Counted from the first letter of the stretch, positions 43,249 to 52,811 are shown. The stretch is 64,000 nucleotides of DNA from DTU098 sp964498525 (GCA_964498525.1 CAZCGU010000001.1:1-64000); one strand, 5' to 3'. Notes: generated by a model not told the origin, from the letters alone. A program made the numbers and translations.

Positions 43249-44196
43249 TTGTTCTACCGGCTTCTAGGGGAAACGGGAATAGAAGTATCCCGCCTTTGTT
43301 TCGGGGGGCTGACCATAGGTTCACTCCAGGCTAATTTACCCCTTGCCGAGGGCGCCGGGGTTATCCGCAAGGCTCTTGAGGCAGGGGTTAATTTTATCGA
43401 TACAGCGGAGCTGTATGATACATACAAATATATCAGACAGGCCATTGCAGGTTTTGACAGGGATGTGATAATTGCCTCAAAATGCTATGCCTACACCTAT
43501 GAGGGCATGCGGCATAGTGTGGAGAAGGCACTTAAGGAACTGGCCAGGGATTATATAGATATTTTTATGTTGCACGAGCAGGAATCTATTTTGACGATCA
43601 AGGGGCACTGGGAAGCAATAGAATACCTGAAGGAGGCCAAAAAGAAGGGTATTGTCAGAGCCATCGGTATTTCCACCCACCACGTGGAAGGTGTCACAGG
43701 CGCCGCCTCGGTTCCTGAAATTGATGTTATCCACCCCCTTATTAACTTCGCGGGGCTCGGCGTCAGGGGGGGTACGGTGGAAGATATGTTAAAGGCAATC
43801 AAAATGGCCGCGGACGCCGGCAAAGGTCTTTACGCCATGAAGGCCCTGGGCGGCGGGAACCTGCTTGAACGGACGGAGGAAGCCTTTGATTTTATCCTGT
43901 CCATCCCTGAACTTGCTTCCGTGGCGGTTGGCATGAGGACCCCCGAAGAAGTGGATTATAATACCCGCCTCTTCAGCGGTCAGCCTATACCGGATCAAAT
44001 CAAGTCATACGTAAGCCGGCTGCCCAGGCGCCTGCATCTTGATGACTGGTGTAGCGGCTGCGGGAACTGCGTCGCGAAATGCAGTTCCGGCGCCTTGAGT
44101 CTGTCCGGTGGCAGGGCTGTGGTGGACAGGCAGCTCTGTACGCTCTGTGGTTACTGCGGCGCCGCTTGTCCGAATTTTTGTATAAAGGTGATTTGA
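43249..44196 (+). CDS. Aldo/keto reductase with C-terminal 2x[4Fe-4S] ferredoxin domain
   Basis: A 315-residue oxidoreductase. The TIM-barrel part has the AKR catalytic set: Asp/Tyr in FIDTAELYDTY (about residues 49-59), Lys in IIASKCYA (about 76) and His in FMLHEQES (about 107). The C-terminal 50 residues hold two ferredoxin motifs, CSGCGNCVAKC and CTLCGYCGAAC. Such fusions are common in strict anaerobes, but their substrates are unknown; electrons may come from ferredoxin rather than NADPH. The TTG start has AGGAGATGGAG upstream. It interrupts the usual ireB-ruvX pair; ruvX starts one base after its stop. Confidence 0.92.
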   Translation: MFYRLLGETGIEVSRLCFGGLTIGSLQANLPLAEGAGVIRKALEAGVNFIDTAELYDTYKYIRQAIAGFDRDVIIASKCYAYTYEGMRHSVEKALKELARDYIDIFMLHEQESILTIKGHWEAIEYLKEAKKKGIVRAIGISTHHVEGVTGAASVPEIDVIHPLINFAGLGVRGGTVEDMLKAIKMAADAGKGLYAMKALGGGNLLERTEEAFDFILSIPELASVAVGMRTPEEVDYNTRLFSGQPIPDQIKSYVSRLPRRLHLDDWCSGCGNCVAKCSSGALSLSGGRAVVDRQLCTLCGYCGAACPNFCIKVI

Positions 44197-44197
44197 A

Positions 44198-44638
44198 GTG
44201 AGGATCATGGGACTCGACCTGGGAGAAAAAAGAATCGGGGTAGCCGTAAGCGATCCCCTGGGTTGGACGGCCCAGGGTCTGCAGGTAATTGCAGTGGGAG
44301 GTTCCCTGAAGGCCAGTATGGCAAGTATTCAAGAACTCGTCCGCCAGTATCAAGTGGAAAGGATAGTTGTGGGCTTGCCCAGGAACATGGACGGAAGTAC
44401 CGGCTCCGGGGCTAAAAAGGCAACTGAGTTCGCCGGCTTGCTGTCAAAGAAACTTGGTCTCCCTGTGGAAATGTACGATGAAAGGCTGACGACTGTGGCC
44501 GCGGAGAGAGTCTTGCTTGAGGCTGATCTAAGCAGGGCCAGGCGCCGAAAAATCATAGATAAAATGGCAGCTACTCTGATCTTGCAGGGTTATCTCGACG
44601 CCCGGGCTATTAAGGATAAAAATGGAGGGCAAACTTGA
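44198..44638 (+). CDS. ruvX: Putative Holliday junction resolvase RuvX/YqgF
   Basis: A 146-residue RNase H-fold nuclease. MRIMGLDLGEKRIGVAVSDPLG (in pieces, residues 1-22), IVVGLPRNMDGSTG (about residues 54-67) and YDERLTTVAAERVL (about 95-108) hold the acidic residues of the family. Orthologs are tied to pre-16S rRNA 5' maturation or to DNA resolution. The GTG start comes right after the AKR stop, so the two are co-translated. It matches yrrK in the Bacillus neighbourhood. Confidence 0.94.
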   Translation: MRIMGLDLGEKRIGVAVSDPLGWTAQGLQVIAVGGSLKASMASIQELVRQYQVERIVVGLPRNMDGSTGSGAKKATEFAGLLSKKLGLPVEMYDERLTTVAAERVLLEADLSRARRRKIIDKMAATLILQGYLDARAIKDKNGGQT

Positions 44639-44664
44639 ATAATTATTTAAAAGCCGCGCCTTCC

Positions 44665-44693
44665 TTGACATGTGGAAAATTTTAATATAGAAT
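44665..44693 (+). promoter_or_regulatory. SigA promoter of the DUF1292 gene
   Basis: TTGACA and TAGAAT are separated by 17 bases, about 33 bases before the gene. Confidence 0.75.
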
Positions 44694-44725
44694 GAGCTAT
44701 AAACTTTAGAAGAGGTGAATATATT

Positions 44726-44989
44726 TTGACTGAACAGGATGAAATCATCACTCTGGTAGATGAAGAAGGAGCAGAACATGACTTTACAGTCGTTGATATC
44801 ATAAATGTCGATCAATGCGAATATGCTATCCTGCTGCCAGTGGAGGAAGAGAATGACGAGGCTATAATCCTTAAATTCAGCCATGACGAGGAAGGAAACG
44901 AACTCCTCGTGGATATTGAGGATGACGAGGAATGGGAAAAGGTTGCAGATGCCTGGGAAGAAATGCTTGCCGAGGAAGAGATAGAGTGA
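44726..44989 (+). CDS. DUF1292 protein (YrzB-like)
   Basis: An 87-residue very acidic cytoplasmic protein. The patterns EIITLVDEEGAEHDFTVVDII and CEYAILLPVEE...EAIILKF are those of DUF1292, a family of unknown function that follows ruvX in most Firmicutes. The TTG start follows AGAGGTG by about 10 bases. It has its own promoter and a downstream terminator, so it can be made apart from ruvX. Confidence 0.92.
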   Translation: MTEQDEIITLVDEEGAEHDFTVVDIINVDQCEYAILLPVEEENDEAIILKFSHDEEGNELLVDIEDDEEWEKVADAWEEMLAEEEIE

Positions 44990-45004
44990 TCTTTTAGAGA
45001 ATAG

Positions 45005-45040
45005 GCTGGTTGCGGGTTTACCCCAATCCGGCTTTTTTTA
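45005..45040 (+). terminator. Intrinsic terminator after the DUF1292 gene
   Basis: GGTTG.GGG and CCCCAATCC pair imperfectly around TTTA, followed by GGC and TTTTTTT. Confidence 0.65.
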
Positions 45041-45059
45041 TGATCGAGGTGCATTACTC

Positions 45060-46766
45060 ATGTCCCTTAAAACCACACGTATAGCTGTCAGTCTTCTCCT
45101 GGCCACGGCGGTTATTATACTAATGTTTTTTTTGACTTCCGGCTTCTTTTCGACGTCAGCGGAAAAGGTCCTGCCCGGAGTTGAAGTTCTTAATGTGAAA
45201 CTGGGCGGGCTGAACAGACCGGAGGGTACGGCCAGGCTTCAGGATTTAGAAAAAAGCCTGCGGGCAAAAAGGGTCGCTCTGCGTTTTGAAGACCGTAGCT
45301 GGCAGCTCATTTTAAATGAAACGGGTTTCGACCTGGACGAAGAAGCCATTATGGACGCCGCCTTGAGCGCCGGCCGGCATGGCTCCATATATCAGCGCTG
45401 GCTGGAAAGAAAAAGGTTTAATAAAACGAGGCTGCCCCTGTTGCCCGTAACCACCTTTGACAGGGACAGATTAGAGGGACGGGTGAATGAATTATGCGCC
45501 GGGATATTGGTTCAACCCCGGGACGCTTCGTTTACCATCGACAGGAACGAGCTTGTTTCGGTTATCCCCGGCAAAAACGGTGTGGGTGTTGATTATGACC
45601 TGCTGGAAAAGGATCTTACCGCCGTGCTTACCAGCGAGCAGCCGGTGGTAACCCTGGTTACAATTGATCAGGCCCCTGCCAGGACCACAGCTTTTCTGGA
45701 ATCCATGAACGTTAAAGGTCTCCTTGGCGGTTATACCACTAAATTCGATCCCGGAAAAACCAGCCGGACGTATAACGTAAGCGTGGCTGCCCAAGCCCTG
45801 GATAAGATGTTGATATTGCCCGGACACGAAATTTCTTTCAATAAAGTTGTGGGTCCCCGCAGTTCGGAAGCAGGCTACAAAAATGCGCCCGTTATTGTAA
45901 ACAATGAGTTTGTTGACGGCCTGGGGGGAGGCGTCTGCCAGGTTTCCACAACCCTCTATAACGCAGTTCTTCTGGCTAACCTGCATATTGTAAAAAGAAG
46001 CAGCCATTCCTTGCCTGTCAGCTATGTTCCCATCGGACGTGACGCCACGGTGGTTTACGATACAGTTGACCTGACCTTTCGCAACAATACGGACAGTTAT
46101 CTATACCTGAAAACCGGTGTTACCGGCGGACAGCTGACGATAAAAATTTACGGCAATACAGACTACAAAAGGGACGTTACCGTCAATACCTGGATAACGG
46201 AAGAGATCGAACCCCAGGTTATTTACGAAACCGATCCCAATCTTCCCCTCGGTGAAGAAGTGGTTAAACAAGAGGGCTCCAAGGGATTCAAAACAGCGGC
46301 CGAAAGGATAGTTAAGAAAAATGGCGTAGTGGAGAAAAAGGAAACCATTCCATCAAGTAACTACAGCCCGGTGAATAAAATAATAGCCGTCGGTTCAATG
46401 GAGCAGGACCTGCCGCAAATTGCCCCGTCAAAGCCTGTTCCGGGGACAGCCAGGCCGGTTCCTTCCACCCCTGAGACCCCGGAAAACCAGGGCAGTCCTT
46501 TCGATCAAGTTGGAAACGGGCCGGGAAATGCCGTTACGGATGGCGGCAGCAAGTTACCAACGGACGCCAATACAGAAAACAACGCTGAGTTTACATCAAG
46601 TTTATCTTTTCCCGCAGTGATTCTAAGCCGGACGGCAACGAAGCAGGTCCCGGGGACAGGCCTTGAGGGGGAACTGCAGGGCAGGGAAGAGGGTCGGCGG
46701 TTCGGGGAATTCCAGCAAAGGGACCGCGCACACTCCGTCTGGATGCCCGGTTTAAATGTGCTATGA
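45060..46766 (+). CDS. VanW family protein with peptidoglycan-binding-like and G5 domains
   Basis: A 568-residue exported protein with an N-terminal membrane anchor (AVSLLLATAVIILMFFLTSGFF). It carries a YoaR-type putative peptidoglycan-binding domain (about residues 40-160), a VanW domain (about 215-370, with GGGVCQVSTTLYNAVLLA), a G5 domain (about 375-450) and a long Pro/Gly/Gln-rich, probably unstructured C-terminus of about 120 residues. VanW domains occur with vancomycin-resistance and cell-wall genes, but their role is unknown. Its last four bases overlap mltG, which also suggests a cell-wall role. Confidence 0.88.
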   Translation: MSLKTTRIAVSLLLATAVIILMFFLTSGFFSTSAEKVLPGVEVLNVKLGGLNRPEGTARLQDLEKSLRAKRVALRFEDRSWQLILNETGFDLDEEAIMDAALSAGRHGSIYQRWLERKRFNKTRLPLLPVTTFDRDRLEGRVNELCAGILVQPRDASFTIDRNELVSVIPGKNGVGVDYDLLEKDLTAVLTSEQPVVTLVTIDQAPARTTAFLESMNVKGLLGGYTTKFDPGKTSRTYNVSVAAQALDKMLILPGHEISFNKVVGPRSSEAGYKNAPVIVNNEFVDGLGGGVCQVSTTLYNAVLLANLHIVKRSSHSLPVSYVPIGRDATVVYDTVDLTFRNNTDSYLYLKTGVTGGQLTIKIYGNTDYKRDVTVNTWITEEIEPQVIYETDPNLPLGEEVVKQEGSKGFKTAAERIVKKNGVVEKKETIPSSNYSPVNKIIAVGSMEQDLPQIAPSKPVPGTARPVPSTPETPENQGSPFDQVGNGPGNAVTDGGSKLPTDANTENNAEFTSSLSFPAVILSRTATKQVPGTGLEGELQGREEGRRFGEFQQRDRAHSVWMPGLNVL

Positions 46767-47818
46767 ACTTCTTTTTTAACCAGAAAAGGTGGAGGTGGCA
46801 GGCAGGAGAACAGCTTACCCGGCGCCGGGGTATACTGTTATCCGTGTTGGGACTGGCCTGTCTGGGTGCGCTTTACGTTTTTATCGCCCTTACCCCCGTT
46901 GCCTCTAAAAATAAGGCCAGGGACATTGTTATGGTCGTCCCCCAGCAGTCCACAGCCACCCAGGTTGGCCAGCTCTTAAAAGACCATGAATTAATCCGCA
47001 GTCCCTTTATATTTGTCCTTTACGCCAGGTGGAAGAATCTGGACGGCAGTCTGAAGACGGGTGAATATATGTTAAGCAACGGTCTCACCACGCCCCAAAT
47101 GCTGGATGAACTGGTGGACGGGCGGCTTGCCGCGGTAACAATTACCATTCCGGAAGGTTTAACCATGACCCAGGTGGCAGAGCTCCTGGAAACAAAGGGT
47201 CTCGTCGGCAGGGAGGAATTTTTGGCAGTTGCCGCCCGGGAAGATTTCACCTGCAAAAATTTAGAATCACGGCCAAAGGGTGAGAGACGCCTGGAAGGGT
47301 ATCTCTTTCCAGACACCTATCAGGTTACCAGGGGCGAAAGTGCCCATTTCATTATTGACTTGATGCTGAAGCGGTTTGAGCAGGAGATAGAAGACCTGAA
47401 TTACCTGGCCAAGGCGAAAAAAGCCGGGCTAACCCTGCATGAGGCTGTTACCCTTGCTTCCCTGGTGGAGCGGGAAGCCAAAATTGATGCCGAAAGACCC
47501 CTCATCGCGGGGGTAATCCATAACCGCATGAAGAAATCCATGCTGCTGCAAATCGACGCCACCGTCCAATACGCCCTGGGCACGAATAAGCCGCAAGTGT
47601 ATTATAAAGATTTGGAAGTGGATTCGCCCTATAACACTTACAAAAACAATGGATTGCCGCCGGGGCCCATTGCCATGCCGGGCAGGTCTTCCCTCCTGGC
47701 AGCTGTGGAACCGGCCAAAACCCTCTATCTTTATTACGTGGCCAGGCCGGATGGTTCCCACGCCTTTGCCACGAATTACGACGATCATAAGACAAATAAA
47801 GAGAGGTATCAGCGGTGA
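46763..47818 (+). CDS. mltG: Endolytic murein transglycosylase MltG (YceG-like)
   Basis: A 351-residue membrane-anchored enzyme that cuts nascent peptidoglycan strands. One N-terminal membrane helix (GILLSVLGLACLGALYVFIAL) is followed by a LysM-like region (IPEGLTMTQVAELLE) and the YceG catalytic domain with EGYLFPDTYQ (about residues 178-187), the catalytic Glu in LASLVEREAKID (about 231-242), and NTYKNNGLPPGPIAMPG. The start overlaps the previous gene and the end overlaps the U32 peptidase gene, ATGA/GTGA style, so the three are translationally coupled. Confidence 0.94.
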   Translation: MNFFFNQKRWRWQAGEQLTRRRGILLSVLGLACLGALYVFIALTPVASKNKARDIVMVVPQQSTATQVGQLLKDHELIRSPFIFVLYARWKNLDGSLKTGEYMLSNGLTTPQMLDELVDGRLAAVTITIPEGLTMTQVAELLETKGLVGREEFLAVAAREDFTCKNLESRPKGERRLEGYLFPDTYQVTRGESAHFIIDLMLKRFEQEIEDLNYLAKAKKAGLTLHEAVTLASLVEREAKIDAERPLIAGVIHNRMKKSMLLQIDATVQYALGTNKPQVYYKDLEVDSPYNTYKNNGLPPGPIAMPGRSSLLAAVEPAKTLYLYYVARPDGSHAFATNYDDHKTNKERYQR

Positions 47819-49029
47819 TTCCCGAACTACTGGCGCCGGCGGGAAATCTGGAAAAATTAAAGGTTGCCGTAACCTACGGCGCCGATGCCGTCTACCTCGG
47901 TGGGCGGCATTTCAGCCTGCGGGCCGGGGCCGGCAATTTTGACGAAAAAGAAATGGCTGAAGGGGTACGGTTTGCCCATCAAAGGGGCGCCAGGGTCTAC
48001 ATAACAGCCAATATTTTTGCCCGCAACAGGGACCTCGTAACCCTGCCGGAATATATCCGCCGGATTTACGCCGCAGGAGCGGATGGGGTTATTGTATCCG
48101 ACCCGGGGGTCGTCGATCTCATCAGGCAACTGCATCCGGAACTGGCTGTCCATCTCAGCACCCAGGCCAATGCTACTAACTGGGCTGCGGCTCGTTTCTG
48201 GAAAAATCTTGGTGTATCCAGGATTGTGCTGGCCCGGGAGCTCTCTCTGAACGAAATCAGGGAAATCAAGGAGCGGGTGGATCTGGATTTGGAAGTTTTT
48301 ATTCACGGCGCCATGTGTATTGCTTATTCCGGGCGCTGCCTTCTAAGTTCCTATCTTGCGGGGCGGGACGCCAATCAGGGTGATTGCGCCCAATCCTGCC
48401 GCTGGCGCTACAGTCTGGTGGAGGAAAAAAGACCCGGTGAGTACATGGCCTTTGAGGAGGATAACCGGGGTTCATATATTCTGGGCTCCCGGGATCTTTG
48501 CCTTATAGAACACATTCCCGAACTGATTCAAGCAGGCGTCAAAAGCTTCAAAATCGAAGGAAGGATGAAAAGCGTTCATTATGTGGCTACGGTTGTCAAA
48601 ACCTACCGGGAAGCCCTGGACGCCTACCGGGAAGACCCTGTGAATTACCGCACCCACCAGGCCTGGCTCGATGAGATCAAGAAAGTGAGCCACCGTGCCT
48701 ACACCAAAGGATTTCTATTCGGCAACCCCGGTCCTGCAGGACAGCACTACGATGGGGAGATTTACCGGAGGAGTCACAGCTTTACAGCAGTCATCAGGGA
48801 TTACGACAGGACTTCCGGGATGGCCCTGGTGGAGCAGCGCAACCATTTTGCCCTTGGTGATGAGATGGAGATACTGGTTCCAACGGGGAACAACTTCAAA
48901 CAAAAGGTTACAGCTATCTACGACGAGTTGGGCTGCCCCGCAGAATCCGCGCCCCATCCCCGGCAAATGCTCCGTTTGCCCCTGGAAAAACCCGCACCCC
49001 CTTACTCTATGATGCGAAAAAGGGTATAA
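47815..49029 (+). CDS. Peptidase U32 family protein
   Basis: A 404-residue protein of the U32 family, matching the YrrO/RlhA-like group that lies after mltG in Firmicutes. The start PELLAPAGNLEKLKVAVTYGADAVYLGG, the LSTQANATNW and GAMCIAYSGRCLLSSYLAGRDANQGDCAQSCRW segment (in pieces, about residues 163-195) with four Cys, and FKIEGRMKSVHYVA are diagnostic. Several members act in tRNA or rRNA hydroxylation with iron-sulfur clusters rather than as proteases; the Cys set fits that. Substrate unknown. The GTG start overlaps mltG by four bases. Confidence 0.92.
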   Translation: MIPELLAPAGNLEKLKVAVTYGADAVYLGGRHFSLRAGAGNFDEKEMAEGVRFAHQRGARVYITANIFARNRDLVTLPEYIRRIYAAGADGVIVSDPGVVDLIRQLHPELAVHLSTQANATNWAAARFWKNLGVSRIVLARELSLNEIREIKERVDLDLEVFIHGAMCIAYSGRCLLSSYLAGRDANQGDCAQSCRWRYSLVEEKRPGEYMAFEEDNRGSYILGSRDLCLIEHIPELIQAGVKSFKIEGRMKSVHYVATVVKTYREALDAYREDPVNYRTHQAWLDEIKKVSHRAYTKGFLFGNPGPAGQHYDGEIYRRSHSFTAVIRDYDRTSGMALVEQRNHFALGDEMEILVPTGNNFKQKVTAIYDELGCPAESAPHPRQMLRLPLEKPAPPYSMMRKRV

Positions 49030-49090
49030 AACTTGAACTAAAAGGCCATCCTAAGAACATATGCCTTATTATGGATACAGGTGAAATTCC

Positions 49091-50794
49091 ATGGACTATT
49101 CAGGGCAGAAAAGGCTGGTCTTTCTTTTTTTTCTTTTTTTTATCTGTTTTTTAGGGCTGGTCTGGCATCTTTTCCTAATTCAGTACAGGGACGGGGATCT
49201 TTACGCCTACCTGGCCCTGGAACAGGGCAGCCGGTGGGTTGCCCTGGAGAATACACCCAGGGGCCGGATCCTCGACCGGAACCGGCTGCCCCTTACCGGG
49301 GAGCGGACGGAGGAGAGGGTCGTCTTGTTTCCGGCGGCAGTCCGGAACAGGGAAAAGGCCGGATCTGAACTGGCGGAGATCCTGGAGACGGAACAGGAAA
49401 GTTTGAACAACTATCTGGCAGGGGAACCCTGCCTGCTGCCCCATAAGATCACCCCCGAACAATCCAGGACCATTCAGAACAGAGGCTGGACCGGCATAAT
49501 GGCGCTGCCGGTGCAATTCCGCTACGGGGAACAGCAGCTGGCGGCCCAGGTCATCGGACACCTGGGCAAAATATCCACACCTGGGGAATTTTCCGATTTG
49601 TCTGCCAAGAACAATAAGGTCTACCATTACGGCGATCTGGTAGGGAAGACAGGGCTGGAAATGTACTATGAAAGTCTCCTCAAGGGATCCCTGCCCCAGA
49701 GGGCCGTCCGGGTGTATTCCGATGCGGCGGGCAGGCTGCTGGGGGGACCCGAGTTCACAATTGAAGAGCAGAACAGGGACTACGCCCGGCACGATCTGAT
49801 CCTTACCATTGACGTCAGGATCCAGCAGATCGTTGAAGAGGTTATGGAGAGGAGTGTTCCCAGGGGGGCTGTGGTCATCCTGGACGCCGGTTCGGGAGAT
49901 ATCCTGGCTATGGCCAGCCGGCCCGGTTACCATCCTGCCCGTCCGGAAGATTATCTGGGGGCGGTGGCAGGGGAAAACTATTTTCTCGATCGCTGTACAG
50001 CCCTCTACCAGCCCGGCTCTGTATTTAAAGTTGTCATTGCCGCAGCCGCCCTGGAAGAAGGCGTCACAGTCTTTGACAGCCCTTTTACCTGCCGGGGTAC
50101 GGAGGAGACGCTGCTGCGCTGCTGGAAACAGGAAGGACATGGCGCCCTGACCTTTGCCCGGGGTTTTGCCCAATCCTGCAACCCTGTCTTCGCCAGGACC
50201 GGTCTTCAGTTGGGAGCGCAGAGGGTAATTGATTATGCCGGGCGTTTTGGTTTGAATAATCAATCTGTCCTTGGCTACCCGGCGCCGGAGGATCCCCGGC
50301 AGGATTTAAAACTAATCGAAACGCCTTATAATCTGGTCAATAGCTGCATTGGCCAGGGACCCGTACTGGTTACACCGGTCCAAATCGCCTCGATGATCAA
50401 CACTGTGGTTTCAGGCGGTCTATACCGCCAGCCCCGCCTGGTCCAGGAAATATGTAAAAGCAACGGAACTGCCGTTAGTGTTATACCAAACGACCCGGGC
50501 CAAAGGGTTATATCCCCGGAAACCGCTGAAAAGCTGGGCAAACTGCTGGAAATGGTGACGAAGGAGGGCACCGGGCAAGAGGCCCTGGTACCTGTTTACG
50601 GCAGTGCCGGGAAGACCGGTACAGCCCAGCTTGGTGATAACAATTCCGCTGTTAACGCCTGGTTCGCCGGGTACGCTCCCCGGGCCAATCCCCGCTTCGT
50701 TGCGGCTGTTTTAATTGAAGGGAGCGAAGGCGGCAGCGCCACGGCGGCGCCTGTCTTCAAGGAAATCATGGAGGGCATCTTAAAGCTCGATTAG
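49091..50794 (+). CDS. Class B penicillin-binding protein (transpeptidase)
   Basis: A 567-residue peptidoglycan transpeptidase. It has one N-terminal membrane helix (LVFLFFLFFICFLGLVWHLF), a dimerisation domain starting NTPRGRILDRNRLPL (about residues 54-68), and a C-terminal transpeptidase domain with the catalytic SxxK in YQPGSVFKVV (about residues 303-312), the SxN in AQSCNPVFAR (about 358-367) and KTGTAQLGD (about 510). It is smaller than PBP2 or SpoVD and lacks PASTA domains; its closest role (division, elongation or sporulation) is not clear. It follows mltG and the U32 gene and may belong to the same cell-wall group. Confidence 0.93.
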   Translation: MDYSGQKRLVFLFFLFFICFLGLVWHLFLIQYRDGDLYAYLALEQGSRWVALENTPRGRILDRNRLPLTGERTEERVVLFPAAVRNREKAGSELAEILETEQESLNNYLAGEPCLLPHKITPEQSRTIQNRGWTGIMALPVQFRYGEQQLAAQVIGHLGKISTPGEFSDLSAKNNKVYHYGDLVGKTGLEMYYESLLKGSLPQRAVRVYSDAAGRLLGGPEFTIEEQNRDYARHDLILTIDVRIQQIVEEVMERSVPRGAVVILDAGSGDILAMASRPGYHPARPEDYLGAVAGENYFLDRCTALYQPGSVFKVVIAAAALEEGVTVFDSPFTCRGTEETLLRCWKQEGHGALTFARGFAQSCNPVFARTGLQLGAQRVIDYAGRFGLNNQSVLGYPAPEDPRQDLKLIETPYNLVNSCIGQGPVLVTPVQIASMINTVVSGGLYRQPRLVQEICKSNGTAVSVIPNDPGQRVISPETAEKLGKLLEMVTKEGTGQEALVPVYGSAGKTGTAQLGDNNSAVNAWFAGYAPRANPRFVAAVLIEGSEGGSATAAPVFKEIMEGILKLD

Positions 50795-50880
50795 ACTAGA
50801 AATGCAATTAAGACGCCCGCTTTCTGCCGGACACTTTGTATTGCTGCCGCTAAATCTGTGCAGCCCGGCGGGTATAACGA

Positions 50881-50919
50881 AAAAAGGATCCACCCTTTTA
50901 GGGGGTGGATCCTTTTTTC
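50881..50919. terminator. Bidirectional terminator between PBP and dctM genes
   Basis: AAAAAGGATCCACCC and GGGTGGATCCTTTTTT form a 15-bp stem with a 7-base loop; the A and T tracts make it work in both directions for the converging genes. Confidence 0.9.
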
Positions 50920-52200
50920 TTAATCCATGAGAACCCTTGGGATGTAGAGGGAAAGATCGGGCAGGTAGACAAGTAACAACAAGACTAGAATCATAATCAG
51001 AATAAAAGGAAGGACTCCCTTGATTACCTCTTCCAGCCTGGACTTGGCCATGGCGGCTACCACGAAGAGGTTCAAGCCCACGGGCGGGGTAATCATGGCC
51101 AGTTCCATATTCACGGTCATAACTACGGCGAAGTGGATCAGGTCAATACCCAGGATTTGAATCATTGGCAGCAGGATGGGCATGGTTATAAGGGTAGTGG
51201 CAACCGCCTCTAAAAACGTACCCATGATGAAGAACATCAAGTTTGTGGCCAGGAAAAACATGTACTTATTCAGGTTGTTTGCCGCAATCCAGCGAGCGGC
51301 ATCCATGGGCACCTGGTTAACCGTGAGGTACATGGAAAAGACCATGGCGGCGGCAATGATCAGGAAGATCATGGATGAAATATTAATGGCATTGCGGAAT
51401 ATTTCTCTCGTGTCCTTTAGTTTCATTTCCTTGTATACAAACATCGAAACTATTATGGTGTAAAAAACGGACAGTACGGCGGCCTCGGTGGGGGTGACGA
51501 CGCCCATGTAGATACTGCCCAGGATGAAGACGGGCAGGAAGGCCCCGGGCAGGGCTTTTATGGATTTACGCCAGCGCTCCTCCCAGGTGGCTTTGGGCAG
51601 GCGGCCGTAATTTTTCTTCTTGGCTATCACTATGGCGGAGGTAATCAAAATTCCCGCCAGCAAAAGTCCGGGGATAATACCGCCCATAAACAGTTTTCCG
51701 ATGTTTTCCTCGGTTACTACACCGTAGATAACCATGGTCACACTGGGCGGGATTAAAATTCCCAGTGTGCCGGCAGCGGCCACCAGGCCCATGGCATAGC
51801 GCTTGGGGTAGCCTCCCTCAATCATGGAAGGCAGCATGATGGCGCCTATGGCTGCGGCTGTGGCCGGGCTGGAACCGGAAATGGCCGCAAAAATGGCGCA
51901 GGCTAAAATGGTGACAACGGCCAGACCGCCGGGCAGGTGCCCGAACCAGGAACGGAGGGCTTCAATCAAGTATTTGGCAATACCGCCCCGGGACATGGCT
52001 ACACCGGCAAAGACAAAGGCGGGAATGGCTAATAGGGGCGGCGACAGCAGGGAGGCAAACATTCTCTGGACAATCATGTAAAGGCTGAAGTCGGTGGTCA
52101 GAGCCAGGATACTAATGGCGGCTATGGCCAGGGAGATGGCGATGGGGACATTTAAGAGAAACAGAACAATGAAAATACTAAAAAGCAGTGCTGTCTCCAT
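50920..52200 (-). CDS. dctM: TRAP transporter large permease subunit DctM
   Basis: A 426-residue membrane protein with about twelve hydrophobic segments, the ion-coupled channel of a tripartite ATP-independent periplasmic transporter. Typical stretches are FVFAGVAMSRGGIAKYLIEAL, AISGSSPATAAAIGAIMLPSMIEGGYPKRYAMGL (in pieces) and TPPVGLNLFVVAAMAKSRLEEV. The start at 52200 is chosen with GGAGG 11 bases upstream; a longer frame exists inside dctQ. It overlaps dctQ by 23 bases. Organic acids such as C4-dicarboxylates are common substrates of the family. Confidence 0.93.
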   Translation of the reverse strand: METALLFSIFIVLFLLNVPIAISLAIAAISILALTTDFSLYMIVQRMFASLLSPPLLAIPAFVFAGVAMSRGGIAKYLIEALRSWFGHLPGGLAVVTILACAIFAAISGSSPATAAAIGAIMLPSMIEGGYPKRYAMGLVAAAGTLGILIPPSVTMVIYGVVTEENIGKLFMGGIIPGLLLAGILITSAIVIAKKKNYGRLPKATWEERWRKSIKALPGAFLPVFILGSIYMGVVTPTEAAVLSVFYTIIVSMFVYKEMKLKDTREIFRNAINISSMIFLIIAAAMVFSMYLTVNQVPMDAARWIAANNLNKYMFFLATNLMFFIMGTFLEAVATTLITMPILLPMIQILGIDLIHFAVVMTVNMELAMITPPVGLNLFVVAAMAKSRLEEVIKGVLPFILIMILVLLLLVYLPDLSLYIPRVLMD

Positions 52201-52714
52201 CGGTCTGACCACCTCCTTTTTCCATTTCTTCCATCCATTCATGACCACCATTTTTCAAAATCCGATAAAGTTTATCAATAAATCGGATGGAAAATAGCAA
52301 ACCGCTGACAGGCAGGATCAGGTTCATAATCCAGAGGGGAATCTGGCTGTCCGAGGAGCGCTGACCCGAGATTAAGTAAGATTCAACCAGCTTGTAGCCA
52401 AAGTAAGTATAAAAAAAGCAAAAGGCCAGACCTACGGTGTTGGAGAAAATGCTGACCACCCACTTTATCCTCAGGGGGAGGACGTTAAACAGCGCATCCA
52501 CCTTGATGTGGTGATTGTCCCGCAGGGCTACGCAAAACCCGATTAGAAGCCCCCAGATGATAAAGTAAAGGGAAAATTCATCTAGCAGGGACTGGGGGCG
52601 GCCCCAGAAATACCGCAGGATAACATTCAACATGATCATACTAAGTCCGATAAAGAGCAAACTACCCGACAAGTAATCCTCAAACGCCGCGTAGGCCCGT
52701 TTCAAACGTTCCAT
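52178..52714 (-). CDS. dctQ: TRAP transporter small permease subunit DctQ
   Basis: A 178-residue protein with four membrane helices, linking the binding protein to DctM. Recognisable text is ILRYFWGRPQSLLDEFSLYFIIWGLLIGFCVALRDNHHIKVDALFN (in pieces, about residues 28-75). The C-terminus is acidic and runs over the dctM start, so translation is coupled. GGAAGGTGG precedes the ATG by about 8 bases. Order is dctP-dctQ-dctM in transcription. Confidence 0.92.
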   Translation of the reverse strand: MERLKRAYAAFEDYLSGSLLFIGLSMIMLNVILRYFWGRPQSLLDEFSLYFIIWGLLIGFCVALRDNHHIKVDALFNVLPLRIKWVVSIFSNTVGLAFCFFYTYFGYKLVESYLISGQRSSDSQIPLWIMNLILPVSGLLFSIRFIDKLYRILKNGGHEWMEEMEKGGGQTDGDSTAF

Positions 52715-52811
52715 TTGTTTTCCACCTTCCTAACCATTAACAAATCTGGGCCTAATTAAAGAAGAAGGGACGTTCCCGCACAGCCGGGAAAAGACGTCCC
52801 CTTAAATGTGC

